Origin: Ktedonobacteraceae bacterium
GTDB taxonomy: Bacteria; Chloroflexota; Ktedonobacteria; Ktedonobacterales; Ktedonobacteraceae
Assembly: GCA_035653615.1 (NCBI GenBank)
Contig: DASRBN010000029.1
Location: 1 to 45,992 of the forward strand
Length of the DNA: 45,992 nucleotides
Direction of reading: 5' to 3'
In this document: one piece after another, positions 33,639 through 42,136 of the stretch
Numbering within the stretch: the stretch's first letter is position 1
Layout of the letters: each line of letters opens with the position of its first letter
Made by a program: the position numbers and the translations under genes
Notes under the pieces: generated by a model
Databases searched by the model: none
Seen by the model: the letters and a program-made list of their open reading frames with translations, nothing else
Told to the model about the DNA's origin: nothing

Positions 33639-34751
33639 CTATTCAACAATCACCCGCACGTAGGGTGGAAATGGCTGGATATGGCTCAGATCATTTTCGA
33701 AAATCACCAGGTTGCCGTTCTGCTCTACCTCTTTGAACCCACCAAATTTGTAGGTGATGTACATCATGCGGTTGCGGTCGGTTGGTACGAATTCGGCGCG
33801 CAGTCGCACGCCCGCGTCCTTTGCCTGGTGCAACAGGTAGTTGATCAGGATGGTTCCGACGCCACGCGACATGACGCGGCACGACATCAGCAACAATTTG
33901 ATGGTCCATACCTCCGGCATGCATTCCAGCAGAGCCAGCCCGATCTTGCCATATGTGCCGAATCGGTCATCGAGGCCGGCTATGAACAGTTTGTGCGTGT
34001 CCGATTGCCGGAAGGCGTTCAGTTCCTCGTAGGAGTAGGTGTAGCCGGTCGTGTTCAACTGGTGCGTGCGCACGGTCAGTTCTTCCGCGCGCCGCAGGTC
34101 CTCTTCTCGTGCTTCGGCGAGAGTAAAAACCATGTCCAGCGTGGCAAGGAACGCCTCGTTGGGACCGTTGAAGGCTTTTTCGGCCCTGTCCCGTTCGATA
34201 TCGCTCAGGTACATCAACCGCCGCTTGCGCGAGTCTTCAGTGATAAAGCGCGGATTCATTTCAGGCATAGCCAGTATCGTACCAATGTCCCGCGCATTGA
34301 TGCATAATACCTGGGGCAGCGTAAAAGCTATCTCTGCCAGTTCGAAATCCGAATCGTCAACAAATGCGAGCGTATCGATGCCGATATTAATCGACTGCGC
34401 AATCGATTTGAGCGAATCGGCCTTGGAATTCCAATGGATTTGCGGGTAGAGAAAATACTCGCGGATGCCAAGTCCCTCGAGCTTGCACATAGCTATGTCA
34501 TATTCGTTTTTACTGGCGATGGAGTTCAAAATGCCCCGTTCGTCCAGGGTCTTGATGACATGTATGACCTCGTCTCGCAATAAGACCTGTTCATCCTCTA
34601 ACAATGTCCCATCCCAGAGCGTGTTATCGAGGTCCCATACCACGCACTTGATCGATTGTTTCTTTGCCTGGCTAGAAGCCTTGCCCGGCATTTGCTCGCT
34701 GCTCTCGATTGAATCTGCCGCGGCAAGGTTCTGAACCGCGTTGCCCGCCAT
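33639..34751 (-). CDS. FkbH-like HAD-family protein (glyceryl-ACP formation)
   Basis: 370 residues. The HAD phosphatase motif WDLDNTLWDG is at about residues 39-48 after a polar leader, followed by SIASKNEYDIA and LAFVDDSDFELAEI. The C-terminal GNAT-like half contains LLMSCRVMSRGVGTILINYL, the usual FkbH ending. FkbH-type proteins take 1,3-bisphosphoglycerate, remove phosphate and load a glyceryl unit on a dedicated ACP. The other enzymes of that route (ACP, acyl-CoA dehydrogenase-like, 3-hydroxyacyl-CoA dehydrogenase-like) lie directly upstream on the same strand. Together they should supply hydroxymalonyl-ACP as a PKS extender unit. AAAGGAGCGAG precedes the ATG. Confidence 0.93.
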   Translation of the reverse strand: MAGNAVQNLAAADSIESSEQMPGKASSQAKKQSIKCVVWDLDNTLWDGTLLEDEQVLLRDEVIHVIKTLDERGILNSIASKNEYDIAMCKLEGLGIREYFLYPQIHWNSKADSLKSIAQSINIGIDTLAFVDDSDFELAEIAFTLPQVLCINARDIGTILAMPEMNPRFITEDSRKRRLMYLSDIERDRAEKAFNGPNEAFLATLDMVFTLAEAREEDLRRAEELTVRTHQLNTTGYTYSYEELNAFRQSDTHKLFIAGLDDRFGTYGKIGLALLECMPEVWTIKLLLMSCRVMSRGVGTILINYLLHQAKDAGVRLRAEFVPTDRNRMMYITYKFGGFKEVEQNGNLVIFENDLSHIQPFPPYVRVIVE

Positions 34752-34782
34752 CGTTCTCGCTCCTTTCTTAGTTGATCAGTCG

Positions 34783-35955
34783 CTATGCATTTAATTTGAG
34801 CATGACTGAGTTGCCTGTGAGGCCTGTTTCCTGGTAGCCATATCTGGCGATGGTGATCTGCTGGATTTGCGTACTGCCCTCGATAATCTCCATGACCCGC
34901 GAGTCGCGCAGGTATCTCTGCACGGAGTATTCTTCGCTGCAGCCGTTGGCGCCATGAATCTGTACCGCGTCGTTGGCGGCCCTGGCAGCGATGGTAGAGG
35001 CGAAGTACTTGGCAATCCACGTCTCCATGATGGTTTCCGGGTCGCCGCTCTCCTTTAGATACCCGGCCTTACAGCACAGCAGGCGGGCAGCTTTCACATT
35101 CGTAATCATATCCGTAATCATTTGCTGGATGAGCTGGTGTTCCTTGAGGTAGGCATCGAACTGCCTGCGAGTGCTTGTGTACTTGAGCGATGCCTCCAGG
35201 CAGGCTTGAGCAATTCCGACGCATCCCCACGCCACACTATACCTGCCTATATCAAGGGCCGAGGTCGCGACCGACGCCAGGCCGAACCCCTTGCCACCAA
35301 GGAGATTCTCACGCGGTATGCGGCAATCATTCAGGCGAAGTTCTGCCAGCATCGACGCCCTTGTACCCAGCATGCCCTTAATAGGCCTTCTTGAGAATCC
35401 CGGTGCGTTCTTATCTACCAGAAACGCGGAAACTCTGCCATCGCATTGCGCGAAAATCAGGAAGAGGTCGGCGATTTGCCCATAGGTTGTCCATTTCTTT
35501 GTGCCGTTGAGAACATAGTAATCGCCGTCGAGCCGCGCTGTTGTCTCGATACTTTTGGCATCGCTGCCGGCATTGGGCTCGCTCAGGCCAAAAGCTCCAA
35601 GCATTACGCCACTGGCCAGGTCCGGTAGCCAGCGTGCTTTCTGTTGCTTGTTGCCCCAGCGCAGTATCGCGTGTGATACCATGCTATGCACGGTCAGCAG
35701 GCTGCGGATGGAAGAACACCCGCGCCCCAGTTCTTCATTGAGCAGGCCGAAGGTAATCATATCCATGCCGCTGCCACCATACTCCGGTGGAGTGAGCGCC
35801 CCCAGAAATCCTTTCTGCGCTATCTTCTCAATCAAGCCAGGCGGAGTATATTCCTCCCGGTCGTTTTGATCGGCAATAGGGATGATCTCTTCTTCCACGA
35901 AGGCGCGAAATGTCGCCTGTGCCTGCTTCTGTTCGGGTGTGAGTTCGATTTTCAT
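34783..35955 (-). CDS. FkbI-like acyl-CoA dehydrogenase
   Basis: 390 residues, full-length acyl-CoA dehydrogenase fold: N-terminal helical domain (ELTPEQKQAQATFRAFVEEE), middle beta domain with FGLSEPNAGSDAKSIETTAR, and C-terminal domain with ANGCSEEYSVQRYLRDSRVM and EIIEGSTQIQ, whose Glu is in the place of the usual catalytic base. In the hydroxy/methoxymalonyl-ACP route this flavoprotein acts on the 3-carbon unit held on the small ACP encoded 12 bases upstream. Taken with FkbH, FkbJ and FkbK neighbours, a fatty-acid oxidation role is unlikely. Spacing to the FkbH-like gene is 31 bases, consistent with one transcript. Confidence 0.93.
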   Translation of the reverse strand: MKIELTPEQKQAQATFRAFVEEEIIPIADQNDREEYTPPGLIEKIAQKGFLGALTPPEYGGSGMDMITFGLLNEELGRGCSSIRSLLTVHSMVSHAILRWGNKQQKARWLPDLASGVMLGAFGLSEPNAGSDAKSIETTARLDGDYYVLNGTKKWTTYGQIADLFLIFAQCDGRVSAFLVDKNAPGFSRRPIKGMLGTRASMLAELRLNDCRIPRENLLGGKGFGLASVATSALDIGRYSVAWGCVGIAQACLEASLKYTSTRRQFDAYLKEHQLIQQMITDMITNVKAARLLCCKAGYLKESGDPETIMETWIAKYFASTIAARAANDAVQIHGANGCSEEYSVQRYLRDSRVMEIIEGSTQIQQITIARYGYQETGLTGNSVMLKLNA

Positions 35956-35967
35956 GATCGTTTGGCC

Positions 35968-36219
35968 TTATACCGTCATTTGTGTTGTCGTCTTGCGCTC
36001 AACCAGGTGTACGATAGCGTTGATGGTGCGGAAATTCTCGATATCCAGGTCTTCGTTTTCAACGCTGATGCCGAACTCGTTTTCTACGAACAGCACCAGT
36101 TGCATGGCGAACAAGGAGTTGACAAAGCCCATCGCGAAGATGTCCTGGTCATCTCCCAGGTCAATGTTTTGAAAAAAGCGTGCCAGGAATGCCTTTGTTT
36201 TGCTGCGAATGTCTTCCAT
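35968..36219 (-). CDS. FkbJ-like acyl carrier protein
   Basis: 83 residues. The phosphopantetheine site is in DIFAMGFVNSLFAMQLVLF, with Ser in the NSL motif, typical of the ACPs that carry glyceryl to hydroxymalonyl units. The following FVENEFGISVENEDLDIENF is the usual acidic helix. The frame extends up to 36315, but ATG 36219 begins MEDIRSKTKAFL with AAAGG nearby upstream and gives the normal ACP length. It should accept the C3 unit from the FkbH-like protein and present it to the two dehydrogenases, then to a PKS acyltransferase. Confidence 0.93.
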   Translation of the reverse strand: MEDIRSKTKAFLARFFQNIDLGDDQDIFAMGFVNSLFAMQLVLFVENEFGISVENEDLDIENFRTINAIVHLVERKTTTQMTV

Positions 36220-36236
36220 TGTGTTGCCTTTCTTTT

Positions 36237-37091
36237 CTATGAGTAGCTGTAAAAGCCCTTGCCGCTTTTGCGACCATAAAGCCCCGCATCTACCATCTTT
36301 TTGAGCAGGGGGCATGGACGATATTTGCTATCGTTGTAGCTTTCGTACAGCACTTCGATGGAGTAGAGGATGGTGTCGAGGCCGATCAGGTCTGCTGTTT
36401 CCAGCGGCCCCATTTTGTGGCCGAAACACGATTTGAAAATCTTATCCACGTCCTCTGCCGGGGCCACCTGGTCCTGTACGAGGAAAATGGCTTCGTTGAC
36501 CGTGAGCATCAGCACGCGGTTCGAGACGAAACCTGGCATATCATTGACGATTACGCACTCTTTGCCCATGCCTGCCAGCAGATTGCGCGCGGTCGCAATC
36601 GTCTCTTCCGAAGTGTGGTAGCCGCGAATGACTTCGACCATCGACTTCATCGGGACGGGGTTCATGAAGTGCATGCCAATGACCTGTGACGGGCGATGCG
36701 TTACAGAGGCGATGCGCGTGATGGAGATGGCGGAAGTGTTAGCGGCAAATACGCAGTGAGCCGGGCATACCGCGTCGAGTTGCCGGTGTACTTGCTGCTT
36801 GATCTCCCATTTTTCCGTCACATTCTCGATCACGAAATCCGCGTCGGCGAACGGCGCGTAATCGTGAGTATAGGTGATGCGCTCAAGGATGGTATCGATG
36901 CTCTCCTGGCCCGCGCCTTTATTGAAGAGCCGCGAGAAGCGCACATTCTTGGTGATTTCATCGCGTGCATGTTTCAGGATTTCGTCCGAAACATCCAGGA
37001 GAATCACCTTATAACCGGACTGGGCCAGGTTCTGTGCGACACCCACGCCCATCACCCCGCTTCCCACCACACCTACGATGCGTATATCCAA
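36237..37091 (-). CDS. FkbK-like 3-hydroxyacyl-CoA dehydrogenase
   Basis: 284 residues. NAD-binding motif [20 protein letters not shown] at the N-terminus, catalytic His in [20 protein letters not shown], and the C-terminal domain with [17 protein letters not shown]. It belongs to the 3-hydroxybutyryl-CoA dehydrogenase family and in this setting should oxidise glyceryl-ACP during hydroxymalonyl-ACP formation. The start is most probably TTG at 37091: AAGGAGGT lies six bases upstream and the protein then begins directly at the nucleotide-binding strand. The alternative ATG at 37127 would lie upstream of that ribosome binding site. It follows the second PKS gene after about 140 bases in which nothing else is apparent. 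Confidence 0.92.
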   Translation of the reverse strand: MDIRIVGVVGSGVMGVGVAQNLAQSGYKVILLDVSDEILKHARDEITKNVRFSRLFNKGAGQESIDTILERITYTHDYAPFADADFVIENVTEKWEIKQQVHRQLDAVCPAHCVFAANTSAISITRIASVTHRPSQVIGMHFMNPVPMKSMVEVIRGYHTSEETIATARNLLAGMGKECVIVNDMPGFVSNRVLMLTVNEAIFLVQDQVAPAEDVDKIFKSCFGHKMGPLETADLIGLDTILYSIEVLYESYNDSKYRPCPLLKKMVDAGLYGRKSGKGFYSYS

Positions 37092-37232
37092 CTTCAGACC
37101 TCCTTCCAATAGTGAACTACTATACATCTTCTTATAGCCATTTGCTCCTGCCTCCTATCGCGGCAATTCATAGGGCGGATCAACGGGCAACAGGTAGCTT
37201 GTCCTTTCACAACCCATTCGAGGGTACTGAAA

Positions 37233-40200
37233 CTATACAAGGCTCTGTACCTCGTTTTCATCCAACTGTTCGATTTCTTCTATGAGTTTGAGCTTGATGG
37301 CGAGGGCCAGTTCGGCAACGGTTGGCGACTCGAAAAGCATTGCCAGCGGTAAATCGACCTGGAAGGCCGAACGCAGGCGCGAGATCAATTGCGTACCCAT
37401 CAACGAGTGCCCCCCTAGCTCAAAGAAATTGTCCTGGATGCCGACCTGCTCGATACCAAGTACCTGCTGCCAGACCTCGAGAATCTGCTGTTCAAATTCG
37501 TCGTTCGGCGGCACGTATTCTGTCGAAAGATGCGGCCTGGCCGCCCCTGATGGTCTGCCCGCGCTGCCTGCCTGGTTTGCATCGTGCTGGCCCTCCATGC
37601 GTATCCATTGCCGGATGCGCTCCTGCAAGTCTCCGGTGGAGTTGACCAGGTGACTCATGCCGCTTGCAATGACGCGCGTGAAGGCCTCCACCCCCTCCTC
37701 AGGTGTCATAGCATAGAGCGCGACTGTAGCGCCTAACATGCCGTGCGCGTCTTCCTTGACCTGCCACGTATCCCAGTTCATGCTGATCCATGGCGTTGTC
37801 GATAGGCGGTTGTGCCTGTGTACGAATGCATCCATAAAGATGTTTGCTGCCGTGTATGCTACGAAGCCCAGGCCACCCAGCACTGCCGAAAGCGAGGAGA
37901 AGAGCAGGCAGAAGTCGAGTTCCAGGCCGTCAAGCGCCTCCTCAAGGGCGAAAAGACCATGCACTTTAGGCCGGAAGTGCATCTCGCACTCGGTAGAGCT
38001 GATCTCGGAAACCGTCTTGAAGGCCGATTCTGCCGAGATACCGGCGGCATGAATCACGCCGTGCAGCATCCCAAAGCGCGTAATTGTGGCATCAATGACT
38101 GCCCGCATCTGCGCGCTATCCGCCACATCTGCCTGCCGTACCAGTATTTCAGCTCCCATAGCTTCTAGTGCTTGCAGGTGCCGGATCTTGCGACTGGTAA
38201 TATCCTCTGCTGCATGGCCGGCTAACCATGCGTCCCACGTATCTCTTGCCGGGAAATCGGAACGCCCCACCAGCACCAGTCTGGCCTGCACCTGCTTTGC
38301 CAGGTATTCCGCCAGTACTAATCCAATGCCGCCCAGACCGCCGGTAATCAGATACGCTCCCCCCACTCGCAGGGACAGCGGCCTGTCCCTGTCCCTACAG
38401 AACGCTGCTTCAGCGGCTTCCAGGCGTACCGGCTCAAATGCCTGCACCCAACGTTCGCCATCGCGATAGGCGACGATGAGATCGGTAGCCGGGGCCGCGC
38501 ATTCGGCCATCAACTGATCGACGAGCTGTGAGTCTAGTAAATGCTGGTAATCGGTAACTGCCAGGTCGATGCTGCGGCAGAGCATATTCAGGTTTTCCTG
38601 TGGGATGACCTTGCATGCTCCCAGGATGGTGGCCTTTTCCGGCTGCAAAGCCTCCTGGCCCGTTACTGATTGCATATGGTTGGAGAGGACGATGATTTGC
38701 ATTGATTCGTCGTAGACCTGCGCAGAAAGGGCTTGCGCAAGATATATCAGGCTATAAAAGCCCTCCTCCTGCCTGGCCTGAAACTGTTCTGAACGGGCAT
38801 AGGCCGGCGGTGTATCCAACGCCTGATTTTCGCGTGTGATGCTCCAGCAATGCAAAACGGTTTTCGGCATGCGCCCGCTGGCCTGCAATGTTTTGCAGAG
38901 GGTGATGTAGTCGGCCTTGTGCTGGGGCCGGATTGAGAAGAGGGCGCTACCAAGCTGCCGGAATTGCATCCCTGCCTGCACGCGCACGACCGTGTGTCCA
39001 TCTTGTTCTAACCGCCAGGCTATTTCCTCGGCAAGCCGGGTATTGTCGAGAAATATCAGCCATGGGTCGCGTATTTCCCCGGTGTGTGTTCCGGACAAGG
39101 GCGCCTGTTTCCAATAGGGCTTATAGAACCAGTCAGCGATGTCGGGCTTTTTGCCTTTTGCAGGCTCGGAGGGCCGATCAATCGGCGATGAGCGCGCGGG
39201 ATTCTTCGCTTCACTCAGAATGACATCGAAGGCGCGCCTGGGAGTTGGTTCGATCCAGTATCGCTGGCGTTCGAAAGGATAGGTGGGCAGGGACAGGCGC
39301 TGGCGGCGCTCACCGGCATAATAGCCCGTCCAGTCGATGTTCACTCCTGCCATCCAGAGCTTGCCGAGCGTGTGCAGCAAGTATGCCTGGTCGGACTGCC
39401 GCTCGTAAATCGATGGCAGCGTGGCATGCACCAGGGCTATGCGTTCGTTGTTGCATTGCTGCCTGGCAAACGAAGCCAGCGATTGACCGGGGCCGATTTC
39501 CAGCAGCGCGTGTTCTGTTTCCTCGAGTAAGTGTGCGATGCCCTCTGCAAACTGGACGGTGCCACACATATGCTCGGCCCAGTATAAGGGACTGGTTGCC
39601 TGCTCGTCCGTGATCCATGTCCCTGTCACATTGGAGATATACGGAATCTGAGGCGCGTGCAGTCGTATGCTGCGCGCGATCTCTGTCAGGGGCTGCTTGA
39701 GCGATTGCAGCATTGTGGAATGAAAGGCGTGCGTCGTCTCCACGTGGCGGAAAGCGATTTCCTGTTCCTCCAGGCGCTCTGTTAACATCTCGATAGCTTC
39801 TAGCGGCCCGGCAAGCACGCAGGTATTGGGGGCGTTGATGGCGGCCAGGCAGATCTGCTCATCCAGGAAGAGTTGCACCGTCTCCTTTGACATCGCAACC
39901 GCCAGCATCGCCCCAGCCGGCATTTCCTGGATAAGCTGTGCCCGCCGCGCTACTAGCAGCAGCGCATCCTCAAGCGAAAGGACGCCTGAGAGGCACGCCG
40001 CCACGTACTCACCCAGGCTATAACCGATCATCGCCCTGGGTTGGATGCCCCATTGCATCAATAGCTGGGCCAGCGCGTACTCGATCACGAATATGGCAGG
40101 TTGCGCCAGGGCCGTTGACTTGAGCCGTTCGGAAGCATCAACAGCATTTTCGGCCCGCTGCTTCCGGCTATAGGAGGTGTAGGGGCTAGATTGTTCGCGA

Positions 40201-42125
40201 CCTGGGCGAGGCCAACTTTCAATCCTCTCGCGTCCCGGGTGGGGCTTACCCGTCATTGCTTGCGAGGATGCCGATCCAGTATGCCGCCCGTTGCGCCCCA
40301 GCAGCGACCGCAAATCAGGTGCGTGTTGTCTTTGCGCTAGTGAGCCATTTGATCGCTCTGCTTCCCATCCTGCCGGGTAGATCACCTCTCGCAAATCAAT
40401 ACCCATCAAGGGCTTAAGAATATCCGAGCAGCGATCCACCGCTTCACGAAAGGTTTTTTCGTTTAAATAGAGTTCGTGTGCCATGCCTGCGTATTGCTCG
40501 CCTAACCCCGCGAACATGAACATGACGCCGCGATCTTTGAATGCCTGATAGGTTGATTGAGTGCTTTGCAGGGCTTTTATCGCCCCGGCGGAATCCTGGC
40601 ATACGGCTATCTGCCGGTAATTAAAGGCGCTGCGACCCACCTGTAGCGTGTAGGCGATATCCGCCAGATTCGCCTCCGGGTGCTGCTCTAAGTAGTGCTG
40701 GAGATTGCCAGCGGCCGTTTTGAGTGCCGGCGCCGTTTTTGCGGAGAGCAGCAGCAGTTGCCATGGTCGCGACTGGCTGACCGGCGCGAGGGCCGGAGCC
40801 TCTTCCAGCACCACGTGCGCGTTGGTGCCACCAAGTCCAAAGGAACTGACTCCGGCACGCCTGGGAGCGCCATGAGCAGGCCATTGCGCGAGCTGCGTAT
40901 TGACATAAAACGGGCTGTTTGCCAGGTCGATATCGGGACTGGTGCGCTCGAAGTTCAGGCTGGGTGGGAGCTGCTTATGGTGCAGGGCCAGGCTGGTTTT
41001 GATCAGTCCGGTAACGCCGGAAGCGCGGTCGAGGTGTCCAACGTTGGGTTTGACGGAGCCGATGGCGCAGAAGCCTTTTTTCTGCGTGTTCAGCGCGAAG
41101 GCTTTCTGCATGGCCGCCAGTTCCACGGCATCGCCCAGCATGGTTGCCGTCCCGTGTGCCTCGATGTAGCTGATGGTTTCTGCCGGTACGCCTGCATTGC
41201 CGATTGCTTCCGCGATAACCTCGGTCTGCCCGTCAAGTCCCGGCGCCGTATAACTGACGCGCACGCTGCCATCATTATTGACCGCCGAACCGCGAATCAC
41301 GGCATAGATGTAGTCGCCATCCTCTATCGCCTCATCCAGGCGTTTGAGTACGACGACACCGGCTCCGTTACCCATCACGCTGCCCTGCGCCTTCGCATCG
41401 AATGTGCGACACTCGCCGTCGGGTGAAACGATGCCGCCTTCCTTATAGATATAGCCGCTGACATGCGGCACCTGGATGGCAACACCCCCGGCCAGCGCCA
41501 TATCGCATTCATAATTCAGCAGGCTCTGGCAGGCTAGATGCACGGCCACCAGCGAGGTAGAACAGAACGTTTGCACGCTGATGCTGGGGCCTTTGAGATT
41601 GAATTTGTAGGAAACCGTCGAGGCCAGCGCGTCCCTATCGTTGCCAATCGCTACCTGCAAGGGGTCGATGATATCCAATAATTCGGGGTTGCCGTACAGG
41701 TTGTTCAACATGTAGGTGCTGAAACCGGAGCCGGCGAATACCCCCACCAATCCACGATAGCGTTCAGGGTCGTATCCGGCGCGTTCCAGGGCTTCCCAGG
41801 CGCATTCAAGGAAGAAACGCTGCTGGGGGTCGGTGATCTGTGCCTCGCGCGGCGCGTAGCCGAAAAAGGCTGCGTCGAACAGGTCAATGTCTTCCAGCAC
41901 TGCCCCCGCTTTGACATAGTTCGGCAGCTTGAGCAGTTCGGGGTCTACACCGGCTGCCAGCAGCTCGTCATCAGAGAAGGAGCGAATGGACTTCACGCCG
42001 GAAGCCACATTGTGCCAGAATTGCTCGATATCACGCGCTCCAGGAAAACGGCCCGACATGCCGATGATGGCGATACCCGCGAATGCTGGCGTGTTGTTTG
42101 TCGTATCCATTTCATGTATGCTCAT
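37233..42125 (-). CDS. Type I PKS module: KS-AT-KR-ACP
   Basis: 1630 residues. Ketosynthase with C188 (QTFCSTSLVA), H324 (EAHGTAT) and H364 (NVGHLDRASG). Acyltransferase about 530-900 with GYSLGE (S703) and THAFH (798-802), the malonyl-type motif. Ketoreductase with TGGLGGIG (about 1261-1268) and catalytic Y1424 in AYTAANIF. ACP with S1574 in FELGGHSLMG. No dehydratase or enoylreductase is seen, so a beta-hydroxy unit is expected. Odd points: a polar insert of about 80 residues in the AT (590-670); repeat-derived stretches at about 966-990 and 1242-1255. It starts 11 bases after the stop of the preceding PKS, behind GGGGGAG, and by order passes its chain to the first NRPS. Which extender the AT selects, malonyl or hydroxymalonyl, cannot be settled by eye. 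Confidence 0.95.
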   Translation of the reverse strand: MSIHEMDTTNNTPAFAGIAIIGMSGRFPGARDIEQFWHNVASGVKSIRSFSDDELLAAGVDPELLKLPNYVKAGAVLEDIDLFDAAFFGYAPREAQITDPQQRFFLECAWEALERAGYDPERYRGLVGVFAGSGFSTYMLNNLYGNPELLDIIDPLQVAIGNDRDALASTVSYKFNLKGPSISVQTFCSTSLVAVHLACQSLLNYECDMALAGGVAIQVPHVSGYIYKEGGIVSPDGECRTFDAKAQGSVMGNGAGVVVLKRLDEAIEDGDYIYAVIRGSAVNNDGSVRVSYTAPGLDGQTEVIAEAIGNAGVPAETISYIEAHGTATMLGDAVELAAMQKAFALNTQKKGFCAIGSVKPNVGHLDRASGVTGLIKTSLALHHKQLPPSLNFERTSPDIDLANSPFYVNTQLAQWPAHGAPRRAGVSSFGLGGTNAHVVLEEAPALAPVSQSRPWQLLLLSAKTAPALKTAAGNLQHYLEQHPEANLADIAYTLQVGRSAFNYRQIAVCQDSAGAIKALQSTQSTYQAFKDRGVMFMFAGLGEQYAGMAHELYLNEKTFREAVDRCSDILKPLMGIDLREVIYPAGWEAERSNGSLAQRQHAPDLRSLLGRNGRHTGSASSQAMTGKPHPGRERIESWPRPGREQSSPYTSYSRKQRAENAVDASERLKSTALAQPAIFVIEYALAQLLMQWGIQPRAMIGYSLGEYVAACLSGVLSLEDALLLVARRAQLIQEMPAGAMLAVAMSKETVQLFLDEQICLAAINAPNTCVLAGPLEAIEMLTERLEEQEIAFRHVETTHAFHSTMLQSLKQPLTEIARSIRLHAPQIPYISNVTGTWITDEQATSPLYWAEHMCGTVQFAEGIAHLLEETEHALLEIGPGQSLASFARQQCNNERIALVHATLPSIYERQSDQAYLLHTLGKLWMAGVNIDWTGYYAGERRQRLSLPTYPFERQRYWIEPTPRRAFDVILSEAKNPARSSPIDRPSEPAKGKKPDIADWFYKPYWKQAPLSGTHTGEIRDPWLIFLDNTRLAEEIAWRLEQDGHTVVRVQAGMQFRQLGSALFSIRPQHKADYITLCKTLQASGRMPKTVLHCWSITRENQALDTPPAYARSEQFQARQEEGFYSLIYLAQALSAQVYDESMQIIVLSNHMQSVTGQEALQPEKATILGACKVIPQENLNMLCRSIDLAVTDYQHLLDSQLVDQLMAECAAPATDLIVAYRDGERWVQAFEPVRLEAAEAAFCRDRDRPLSLRVGGAYLITGGLGGIGLVLAEYLAKQVQARLVLVGRSDFPARDTWDAWLAGHAAEDITSRKIRHLQALEAMGAEILVRQADVADSAQMRAVIDATITRFGMLHGVIHAAGISAESAFKTVSEISSTECEMHFRPKVHGLFALEEALDGLELDFCLLFSSLSAVLGGLGFVAYTAANIFMDAFVHRHNRLSTTPWISMNWDTWQVKEDAHGMLGATVALYAMTPEEGVEAFTRVIASGMSHLVNSTGDLQERIRQWIRMEGQHDANQAGSAGRPSGAARPHLSTEYVPPNDEFEQQILEVWQQVLGIEQVGIQDNFFELGGHSLMGTQLISRLRSAFQVDLPLAMLFESPTVAELALAIKLKLIEEIEQLDENEVQSLV
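38378..38402. repeat. GTAGGGACAG-type repeat within the PKS ketoreductase region
   Basis: GGGACAGCGGCCTGTCCCTG continuing TCCCTACAG matches the repeat at 3395-3470. It encodes the stretch CRDRDRPLSL just before the ketoreductase nucleotide-binding motif, adding about seven residues relative to the neighbouring PKS. Confidence 0.6.
39171..39226. repeat. Two repeat families fused in the PKS AT-KR linker
   Basis: GGGCCGATCAATCGGCGATG (39171-39190) belongs to the GGCCGATTSATCGGCC family and GATTCTTCGCTTCACTCAGA (from 39200) to the ATTCTTCGCTGCGCTCAGAA family. Together they encode DVILSEAKNPARSSPIDRPS, in frame, in the linker after the acyltransferase. Confidence 0.75.
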
Positions 42126-42136
42126 CTACTCCCCCT

